Positions 21,054 to 26,370 of a DNA stretch of 26,370 nucleotides are shown here, one piece after another (the first letter of the stretch is position 1; the number at the start of each line of letters is the position of its first letter). The position numbers were made by a program, and so were the translations under genes. The notes beneath the pieces were generated by a model that did not search any database, was not told where the DNA came from, and saw only the letters and a list, made by a program, of their open reading frames with translations. The DNA is taken from positions 1 to 26,370 of IMG/VR virus record IMGVR_UViG_3300017782_004119; one strand, given 5' to 3'. The DNA is from a virus.

Positions 21054-21350
21054 ATGAACGCTAAAAGACATAATGAAGCGTGGAACAAACAAGAGAGTTT
21101 AACATTTTTAAACATGTACTTAGATTCTATTAAGTACAGAGACGAAAGAGTAGTATTAGATTCTATTGCTGCTAAATTAGAACGAACTTATGATGCTATC
21201 AAGCTAAGAGTTCAGGAGGTAAAATCTATCCTTACGAACGGAGTTGAGGGACTATCAGTTTCTAAGCACACTCCTCATATGATAGAAGCTATTGAACAAA
21301 TTAAAAAAGAGAAGAATTTCTCTAATGCTAAACTTAAATTATTATTCTAA
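21054..21350 (+). CDS. SANT/Myb-like DNA-binding protein, 98 aa
   Basis: A helical protein. AWNKQESLTFLNMYLDSIKYRDERVVLDSIAAKLERTYDAIKLRVQEV (9-56) resembles a SANT/Myb or helix-turn-helix domain: a W plus acidic first helix, a second helix, and a third basic recognition helix. Such domains occur in phage regulators and next to endonucleases. The C-terminus is basic (QIKKEKNFSNAKLKLL). The inverted repeat in its leader might be a binding site, a self-regulation idea that is inference only. The last base of its stop is the first of the ATG of the GIY-YIG-like gene, so they form one unit. Confidence 0.68.
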   Translation: MNAKRHNEAWNKQESLTFLNMYLDSIKYRDERVVLDSIAAKLERTYDAIKLRVQEVKSILTNGVEGLSVSKHTPHMIEAIEQIKKEKNFSNAKLKLLF

Positions 21351-21958
21351 TGATGTTGCAAGATAATGATGCTTTCACAATCAAGGATATTGCTGAAGTA
21401 GTTAGTAAAACTGAAGGATATATTTCTAAAAGACTTAATAGTTTAGGAATTCCTCCAGAAGGAAGAGTATTTAGAACTCACCGAGGACCTGCTAGTATGG
21501 TCTGGAAAGGGAGTACGGTAAACAAACTCCTAGATGAAAATCTTCTAGGTAATAGAAAACTTAACGAAGTGGAATGGTTCGAAATTAAAGAAACGAAAGT
21601 CTATATTATTAGATTTAATCTAAATATAGATGGTAAAGTAATTCCTTCTTACAAAATAGGTTATACTGAAACTAAAGATGTTCTTAAGAATAGGTTTAAA
21701 GAAGAAATAAAATCAGGACTCTTTACTGAAGTAGAATTGATGGCAGTTAAAACTTTTAGTAGTTTAGCTGAAGCTAAGAAAGTAGAGAAGACATTATTCG
21801 AAGAGATTCTAAATGAATTCGGAGGATATACTCTTAAAGATGGGTCAAGTAGATTTCATAACTTTTATACCAAACAACAACCTAAAGGTATAACTGAAAT
21901 GCGTAAACTAAATCTACAGGAAATAGCAAAAGCTAAAACCCTTTTAGAGAATGCCTAA
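21350..21958 (+). CDS. GIY-YIG-like (T5orf172-type) nuclease with HTH
   Basis: A 202-residue protein. The N-terminal part (TIKDIAEVVSKTEGYISKRLNSLG, 10-33) is a helix-turn-helix. Residues 80-175 match the T5orf172/MUG113 branch of the GIY-YIG fold: VYIIRF (84-89) for GIY, YKIGYT (101-106) for YIG, R115 after the loop, and E146 in EAKKVEKTLFEE as the metal-binding glutamate. The end is GSSRFHNFYT, where the family normally has an E-F-F type motif. It may cut DNA, for example as a homing or host-degrading nuclease, or act in repair. Translated with the Myb-like protein upstream and overlapping the next gene by 8 bases. Confidence 0.78.
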   Translation: MMLQDNDAFTIKDIAEVVSKTEGYISKRLNSLGIPPEGRVFRTHRGPASMVWKGSTVNKLLDENLLGNRKLNEVEWFEIKETKVYIIRFNLNIDGKVIPSYKIGYTETKDVLKNRFKEEIKSGLFTEVELMAVKTFSSLAEAKKVEKTLFEEILNEFGGYTLKDGSSRFHNFYTKQQPKGITEMRKLNLQEIAKAKTLLENA

Positions 21959-22169
21959 GTATATTCCTAAAAATGACTATACCCCTATAGCAGTGGTGTA
22001 CAAGAAGAAATCTGGCTCTAAGTATTGGCTGAAAGTTTTTACCGATCTTAGATGCCCAGATCCTCTTCTGGGTAATAGAACTTCTAAGCTTCCTTATGGT
22101 TGTGAAATTATAGAGATAGGTCATGGAAAGTCATTCGAAAAAAAATATAAAAAGAAATATAGTATTTAG
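21951..22169 (+). CDS. Unknown small basic protein, 72 aa
   Basis: A small basic protein with a strand-rich first half (YTPIAVVYKKKSGSKYWLKVFTDL) and a C-terminal Lys-rich tail (GKSFEKKYKKKYSI). Two cysteines (CPDP and YGCE) are too few for a zinc site. The basic surface suggests nucleic-acid or ribosome contact (inference). It starts 8 bases inside the nuclease-like gene and its TAG stop directly precedes the TTG of the next promoter. Confidence 0.65.
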   Translation: MPKYIPKNDYTPIAVVYKKKSGSKYWLKVFTDLRCPDPLLGNRTSKLPYGCEIIEIGHGKSFEKKYKKKYSI

Positions 22170-22200
22170 TTGCTTTTCCGGAATATTATTCATATATTAA
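22170..22200 (+). promoter_or_regulatory. Bacteroidota-type promoter with duplicated leader
   Basis: TTG at 22170-22172 right after the TAG stop, 20 bases, then TATATTAA at 22193-22200. The region from about 22184 to ATG 22231 is almost the same as 19697-19744, including TATTATTCATATATTAAGGT and the AAAGGTTATATG leader. Confidence 0.78.
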
Positions 22201-22230
22201 GGTATATTAATAATTAAAAATAAAGGTTAT

Positions 22231-22737
22231 ATGAGTTATTTAAAAGTAAACGAAAAGTATTCAAATTTTGACGATTCTTTAGCTAGAAGTGAAAAGAACG
22301 ATTGTATGGTAAGATCAGTAGCATCTGCTTGTAATGTATCCTATCGTACTGCTCACACTTTCTGTAAAGAGTATCTTAATAGAGAAGATAAGAGAGGTAC
22401 TAACGGAATGTATATTATCGCTCAGATGATTAAATGGGAAACTACTGGTATAGATATCGGTGGTAAGAAATTAGCAATCAGAATACTTCCTAAAAAAGAA
22501 ACTAAGAATTTATATAAGATTAAAGGAGAAGAGATCTGGAGACAGAAGACCCTTAAGAGTTTTATTGAGTCTCATAAAGTAGGAACTTATCTTGTAATGG
22601 TAGCTAATCATGCTTTGACTGTAAAGGATGGAGAGGTTTTAGATTGGAATAATAATGCTTTCAAACCTACTAGAAAAGTTCAATCAGTTTATGAAGTAAT
22701 CGATAATAGAGTTGGTAGTCAATTGGAATTATTCTAA
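22231..22737 (+). CDS. C39-like cysteine peptidase
   Basis: A 168-residue papain-fold protein. The likely catalytic set is C25 in KNDCMVRSVASA (the NDC start of the first helix), H127 in MVANHALTV and D138 in GEVLDWN, with the GxxLVMVANHALTVKDG strand typical of the C39 and related phage peptidases. The remaining helices (SYRTAHTFCKEYLNRED, GMYIIAQMIKW) fit the fold. It may cleave a phage or host protein; the target is unknown. It has its own TTG-N20 promoter and AAAGGTTATATG leader, suggesting strong and perhaps early expression. Acyl- or amidotransferase activity of the same fold is an alternative. Confidence 0.8.
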   Translation: MSYLKVNEKYSNFDDSLARSEKNDCMVRSVASACNVSYRTAHTFCKEYLNREDKRGTNGMYIIAQMIKWETTGIDIGGKKLAIRILPKKETKNLYKIKGEEIWRQKTLKSFIESHKVGTYLVMVANHALTVKDGEVLDWNNNAFKPTRKVQSVYEVIDNRVGSQLELF

Positions 22738-22745
22738 TATTTATA
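22738..22745 (+). promoter_or_regulatory. TATTTATA motif, possible promoter of the gcvP unit
   Basis: TATTTATA overlaps the end of the peptidase gene's stop codon and starts 11 bases before ATG 22749, the spacing also seen at 9255 and 10758. It precedes a three-gene overlapping unit that ends with gcvP. Confidence 0.42.
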
Positions 22746-22748
22746 AGC

Positions 22749-23060
22749 ATGACAGAAAACGATTTAATCAATTTAGGTTTTACTAAAATAGAGTATACGA
22801 AAGAGGATTTAGAGGAGTTGGGAGACTTCTCTGATCCTTATCGTTATTATAGTTACGAAATCTTTAGAGAAGAAGATGATTTAGATGATGAATCTCCTTT
22901 TGTATTAGAATCTCAAGCTACATTTGATATGACGGATGAACAAATAAACGGTGACGGATGGTCAATAGAATTATTTGATACTGGTTTATTTAGATGGGAT
23001 AAAAAAGAAGATGTTTTTAATTTAATTAAGTTATTAGAAGATGGATTACTTATCAATTAA
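22749..23060 (+). CDS. Unknown acidic protein, 103 aa
   Basis: A soluble, strongly acidic protein with no recognised family. The sequence starts TENDLINLGFTKIEYTKEDLEELG and continues with aromatic strands (YRYYSYEIFREEDDLDDE). A second half, DMTDEQINGDGWSIELFDTGLFRW, ends in a helix (KKEDVFNLIKLLEDGLLIN). The LGFxKxEY start and GWSIELFDTG strand look like a small alpha/beta phage fold. It is the first gene of the gcvP unit, overlapping the next by 20 bases. Any link to glycine metabolism is positional only. Confidence 0.68.
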   Translation: MTENDLINLGFTKIEYTKEDLEELGDFSDPYRYYSYEIFREEDDLDDESPFVLESQATFDMTDEQINGDGWSIELFDTGLFRWDKKEDVFNLIKLLEDGLLIN

Positions 23061-23289
23061 AAGTCACCCTAAAGCAGCTTTTAAAAAAGCTAATCTAGTT
23101 ATAAGTTCTTGCACTGAACAATCTCATTTAAAAGCGGCAAGGAGATATATTAATTTATTTTTTAAGATGTACTGTACTAATTATAGTATTAAGTCGAGAT
23201 TTAGAGTATATAAACCCTCTACTATGATATCAGAATTTTACGATACTCTTCTCCATAATTTAAGTTTAAAAGAAAGACAATTTGACTAA
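23041..23289 (+). CDS. Unknown basic helical protein, 82 aa
   Basis: Small basic and helical protein (SHPKAAFKKANLVISSCTEQ, HLKAARRYINLFFKMYCTNY, LHNLSLKERQFD) without a recognised family. The start lies inside the acidic gene before it (20-base overlap) and its end overlaps the gcvP start by 8 bases, so gcvP is probably translated by coupling to this gene. A role in recruiting or regulating GcvP is possible but unsupported by any motif. Confidence 0.65.
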   Translation: MDYLSIKSHPKAAFKKANLVISSCTEQSHLKAARRYINLFFKMYCTNYSIKSRFRVYKPSTMISEFYDTLLHNLSLKERQFD

Positions 23290-26071
23290 CAATTTTTTAA
23301 GTCGCCATTTAGGACCTAGACAAAAAGAAATACATAAAATGTTAAGCTTCATCGGTATAGAATCGATAGAAGAATTACTTACTGAAACTATCCCAGAAGA
23401 AATAAGATTAAAAGATAAGTTAGAATCTAACACTCCTTTATCTGAATATCAATTTCTTAAGCACATTCAAACATTATCAAATAAAAATAAACTGTACGAT
23501 ACTTATATAGGTTTAGGTTATCACCCTACTATTACTCCTCCAGTCATACAGAGAAATATATTAGAGAACCCTGGATGGTATACTGCTTATACTCCCTACC
23601 AAGCTGAGATAGCACAAGGAAGATTAGAAGCTTTATTTAATTTTCAGACTATGGTATCGGATTTAACTGGTATGGAACTTGCTAATGCTTCTTTGTTAGA
23701 TGAAAGTACTGCAGCAGCAGAAGCCATGTCAATGATATTTTCTTTAAGGACCAGAGAACAAAAGAAAGCAAATGCTAATAAGTTGTTTGTATCTAATCGT
23801 ATACTTCCTCAAACATTAGAGGTATTAAATACAAGAGCTACTCCTCTAGGTATTGAGTTAGTAGTAGGAAGTGAATCTAATATAGTTTATAATAGTAGTT
23901 ACTTTGGAGCTATATTTCAATACCCTGGCAAGAATGGTAAGATAATAAACCTTTCATCTGCAGTAAGAAGAGCTAAATCGTTTAATATTAAGACTGTAGT
24001 ATCAGCAGATCTTCTTTCTCTCACCTTACTTGAAGCTCCTGGTACTTATGGAGTAGATGCAGTAGTAGGAACTACTCAGAGATTTGGAATACCATTAGGT
24101 TACGGTGGTCCTCATGCAGCTTTCTTTGCTACTAAAGTAGAGTATAAGAGAAGTATACCTGGCAGAATAATAGGACAAACAATAGACTTAGATGGTAACC
24201 CAGCTTTAAGAATGGCACTCCAAACAAGAGAACAGCATATAAAAAGAGATAGAGCTACTTCTAATATATGTACTGCTCAAGTCTTGTTAGCTGTTATGGC
24301 GGGTATGTATGGAGCATATCATGGTCCTGATGGTTTGAAAAGTATAGCCGAAAAAATACATAACGATACTAAAGAATTAGAAAGTAGGCTCTTTGAGTTA
24401 GGCTTTATAAATAAAAACGAATATTACTTTGATACTCTTAAGATTCAATGCAACTCTAAAAATATTGAGATAGCATCTGAAAGTTTAAATATTAACTTAC
24501 TTCACATAGATAATAAACATGTCGGAATATCTCTTAATGAAACTTCAGATAGAGATTCAATAGATAGATTAGTAAAGCTATTTGAAATAGAAACTATTAA
24601 TAATAATGTTTCGTTAAAAAGAACATTACCAGATAGAATACCTTTTAATTCTAAAAGAGAAACTCCTTTTATGACTCATAAAGTATTCAACTCTTATCAT
24701 TCAGAGACATCATTGATGAGATATATTAAAAGTCTAGAAAGAAAAGATTTAGCTCTTAATCATTCTATGATAAGTTTAGGTTCATGTACAATGAAGTTAA
24801 ACGCTGCCGCAGAGATGTTACCTTTAAGCTGGCCTCAATGGAATAGTATTCATCCATTTGCTCCAGATGGTCAAGTAGAAGGTTATAGAGAAATGCTTAA
24901 TGAGTTAGAAATAGAATTAAATAAAGTTACTGGCTTTCATTCTACTTCGTTACAACCTAACTCAGGAGCTCAAGGAGAGTATTCCGGACTAATGGTTATA
25001 AGAGCTTATCATAAAGACAATAAAGATAGTCATCGCAACATATGCTTAATACCCTCCTCTGCACATGGAACCAATCCAGCATCAGCAGTTATGGCTGGTA
25101 TGAAAGTAGTAGTAGTAAAAACAGATGAGTTAGGTAACATAGATATTAAAGATTTATCGGATAAAGCTGATAAGCATAAAGATAATTTAGCTGCTCTAAT
25201 GATTACTTATCCTTCTACTCATGGAGTATTTGAATCTAATATTAAAACTATAACTGATAAGATACATCAATGCGGAGGTCAAGTTTATATGGATGGAGCC
25301 AATATGAATGCTCAAGTAGGTTTAACTAGTCCTGCTTTAATAGGAGCAGATGTATGTCACTTGAACCTTCATAAGACTTTCGCTATACCTCATGGAGGAG
25401 GAGGACCTGGAGTAGGACCTATATGCGTAGCAGAGCATTTATCAAAGTATCTACCAGACTTAAAAGTATCAGCAGCTCCTTATGGTTCAGCTCTAGCTTG
25501 TTTAATATCATATGGTTATATTAAGATGCTAGGAGGAGATGGATTAACTAAAGCTACAGAGATAGCAATATTAAATGCTAACTATATTAAAAAGAGATTA
25601 GAAGGAAGTTATGATATTTTATATACAGGAGTTAAAGGAAGATCAGCTCACGAGTTAATTATAGACTGTAGACCTTTTAGAGAAAGTAAAATAGAAGTAG
25701 TTGATATAGCAAAGCGATTGATGGATTATGGCTTTCATGCTCCAACAGTATCATTTCCGGTAGCAGGTACTATGATGATAGAACCAACAGAGAGTGAGAA
25801 CCTAGAAGAGATAGATAGATTCTGCGATGCTATGATTAGTATAAGAGGAGAGATAAATAAAGGTAATATAGAACTTCTTAAGAATGCTCCTCATACTCAA
25901 GCAATGGTTACTTCAGATGAATGGACTCACCCTTATACAAGACAACAAGCAGCCTTTCCTTTAGACTTTGTAAGCAGTAATAAACTATGGCCTTCGGTAA
26001 GAAGAGTAGATGAAGCTTACGGAGATAGAAACCTTATTTGTAGCTGCACCCCTATAGAAGCTTATAAATAG
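23282..26071 (+). CDS. gcvP: Glycine decarboxylase (glycine cleavage P-protein), TTG start
   Basis: Full-length glycine dehydrogenase (decarboxylating), 929 residues against about 950 in bacteria. It decarboxylates glycine with PLP and passes the aminomethyl group to lipoylated H protein. The N-terminus holds SRHLGPRQKEIHKML, so the TTG at 23282 is preferred over the ATG at codon 19. Seen in order: GLGYHP (about 78), TPYQAEIAQGRLEALFNFQT (about 105-125), RFGIPLGYGGPHAAFF in the first half, SLGSCTMKLNAA (about 500), SAHGTNPASAVMAG (about 592-605), and the PLP lysine K698 in HLNLHKTFAIPHGGGGPG. The glycine-rich loop and APYGSA are intact, so activity is expected. Neither H, T nor L protein is encoded here, so the host must supply them. 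Base use is as AT-rich as neighbours. Confidence 0.96.
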   Translation: MTNNFLSRHLGPRQKEIHKMLSFIGIESIEELLTETIPEEIRLKDKLESNTPLSEYQFLKHIQTLSNKNKLYDTYIGLGYHPTITPPVIQRNILENPGWYTAYTPYQAEIAQGRLEALFNFQTMVSDLTGMELANASLLDESTAAAEAMSMIFSLRTREQKKANANKLFVSNRILPQTLEVLNTRATPLGIELVVGSESNIVYNSSYFGAIFQYPGKNGKIINLSSAVRRAKSFNIKTVVSADLLSLTLLEAPGTYGVDAVVGTTQRFGIPLGYGGPHAAFFATKVEYKRSIPGRIIGQTIDLDGNPALRMALQTREQHIKRDRATSNICTAQVLLAVMAGMYGAYHGPDGLKSIAEKIHNDTKELESRLFELGFINKNEYYFDTLKIQCNSKNIEIASESLNINLLHIDNKHVGISLNETSDRDSIDRLVKLFEIETINNNVSLKRTLPDRIPFNSKRETPFMTHKVFNSYHSETSLMRYIKSLERKDLALNHSMISLGSCTMKLNAAAEMLPLSWPQWNSIHPFAPDGQVEGYREMLNELEIELNKVTGFHSTSLQPNSGAQGEYSGLMVIRAYHKDNKDSHRNICLIPSSAHGTNPASAVMAGMKVVVVKTDELGNIDIKDLSDKADKHKDNLAALMITYPSTHGVFESNIKTITDKIHQCGGQVYMDGANMNAQVGLTSPALIGADVCHLNLHKTFAIPHGGGGPGVGPICVAEHLSKYLPDLKVSAAPYGSALACLISYGYIKMLGGDGLTKATEIAILNANYIKKRLEGSYDILYTGVKGRSAHELIIDCRPFRESKIEVVDIAKRLMDYGFHAPTVSFPVAGTMMIEPTESENLEEIDRFCDAMISIRGEINKGNIELLKNAPHTQAMVTSDEWTHPYTRQQAAFPLDFVSSNKLWPSVRRVDEAYGDRNLICSCTPIEAYK

Positions 26072-26081
26072 TTTTATTATA

Positions 26082-26089
26082 TATTTATA
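26082..26089 (+). promoter_or_regulatory. TATTTATA motif, possible promoter
   Basis: TATTTATA within an AT-only stretch after gcvP, starting 22 bases before ATG 26104. Spacing matches the 21 bases at the fibre-like gene. No clear TTG-N20 partner is seen. Confidence 0.35.
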
Positions 26090-26103
26090 TATAAACTAAT
26101 CGT

Positions 26104-26358
26104 ATGAACTTTGTTATAGAAATACTCGCATTTATTGTAATCATCTTATTACTGAAACGAATTTGGAACCATAGAGTCAAAGAGATAATGGGCCAAGTAG
26201 TAGTAGGTATAAATGTATTTGCATGCTTTCTATATATGTACGGTATAGTAAACCAGTCTATAGAATATTCATTAGCACTACCTAAGATCTTCTTACATAG
26301 TATAGTAGCTATTATAATACATACTTTATTTACTTTAAATAAAAAGACCGATGAATGA
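26104..26358 (+). CDS. Small membrane protein, 84 aa
   Basis: A hydrophobic protein with an N-terminal span (FVIEILAFIVIILLLKRIW, 3-21), a second (GQVVVGINVFACFLYMYGIV, about 30-49) and a third (KIFLHSIVAIIIHTLFTL, about 61-78), with a basic loop between the first two (NHRVKE). It is probably an inner-membrane protein of unknown function. It stands behind gcvP with a TATTTATA element. The topology fits a small accessory or holin-like protein, without any family match. Confidence 0.7.
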   Translation: MNFVIEILAFIVIILLLKRIWNHRVKEIMGQVVVGINVFACFLYMYGIVNQSIEYSLALPKIFLHSIVAIIIHTLFTLNKKTDE

Positions 26359-26370
26359 GCATATCATAAT
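26351..26370 (+). CDS. Possible start of the next gene (partial)
   Basis: ATG at 26351 opens a frame reading MNEHII to the window end, overlapping the stop of the membrane protein by 8 bases, as many junctions here do. The alternative ATG at 26355 meets a stop within four codons. Only six codons are visible, so this rests on the overlap style alone. Confidence 0.3.

Noticed and set aside
21601-21629. Dyad TTAGATT-T-AATCTAA with imperfect outer arms
   Set aside because: It lies within the coding core of the GIY-YIG-like domain, is AT-only apart from one base pair per arm, and arms of this length are expected by chance in this composition.
21350-21958. Group I intron or homing element explained by the GIY-YIG-like gene
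   Set aside because: The flanking genes are intact and coupled by overlaps, with no split gene or intron-like core sequence around it.
26060-26070. TATAAATA on the plus strand at the end of gcvP as a T4-type late promoter
   Set aside because: It overlaps the gcvP stop codon (Tyr-Lys-stop), and no other gene start here has a plus-strand TATAAATA at a consistent distance; the octamer at 12241 overlaps a start codon.
1-26370. tRNA genes, CRISPR arrays or insertion sequences
   Set aside because: No T-loop GGTTCGANTCC-type segment in a cloverleaf context, no regularly spaced repeats and no transposase or terminal inverted repeats were seen by eye; a tRNA scan would settle the first point.

Overview
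The window is a dense, AT-rich stretch with every supportable gene on the + strand. Most neighbours overlap by 4 to 60 bases, gaps are tiny, and many products are under 110 residues. This packing, a fibre-like protein ending in a Hint domain and a carbohydrate-gene run point to a large lytic phage (a T4-like, probably marine myovirus is the best guess). No capsid, terminase or polymerase gene is present to prove it. Seven intergenic sites carry TTG-N20-TATATT(T/A/G) with exactly the same spacing. This fits the Bacteroidota promoter (-33 TTG, -7 TAnnTTTG), so a flavobacteria-like host is inferred from sequence rather than shown.

Layout. 1-521: the end of one gene and an unknown conserved-looking gene. 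518-7970: one tightly overlapping operon of glycan genes: glycosyltransferases of several folds (GT2, GT7-like, GT9-like and two divergent GT-A-like), an FkbM methyltransferase, a DUF6165 protein, an NAD-dependent sugar epimerase/dehydratase, a 58-residue protein and a short nucleotide-sugar 6-dehydrogenase. 8009-10918: mostly unknown phage proteins, including a zinc ribbon and an HNH-fold protein that has lost its catalytic histidines. 10932-14321: an exported lysozyme/transglycosylase-like protein, a DUF932 protein and a string of small, partly membrane-embedded proteins. 14354-18794: a 614-residue fibre-like protein with a C-terminal Hint domain, followed by two iron/2-oxoglutarate oxygenases, a sulfotransferase-like protein and a third oxygenase-like protein. 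18851-23289: small genes, several behind their own promoter, with SWIM, C4 zinc finger, GIY-YIG-like and C39-like peptidase signatures. 23282-26071: a full-length glycine decarboxylase (gcvP), a striking auxiliary metabolic gene. The end holds a small membrane protein and the possible start of another gene.

How the parts may work together (inference). The glycan operon has activities for making and attaching an unusual sugar (epimerase, dehydrogenase, transferases, methyltransferase), either to virion proteins or to the host surface. The block after the fibre gene looks like a protein hydroxylation and sulfation set that could decorate the fibre. GcvP could divert glycine to one-carbon units for nucleotide synthesis if the host supplies lipoylated H protein and T protein.

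Two promoter-like signals recur. The TTG-N20-TATATT class precedes mainly small accessory genes. A TATTTATA motif lies 11 to 36 bases before seven start codons, including that of the fibre gene, and may be a second, perhaps late, class. A leader motif AAAGGTTAT sits just before the start codon of several genes. No tRNA, rRNA, CRISPR array, insertion sequence or convincing terminator was seen.
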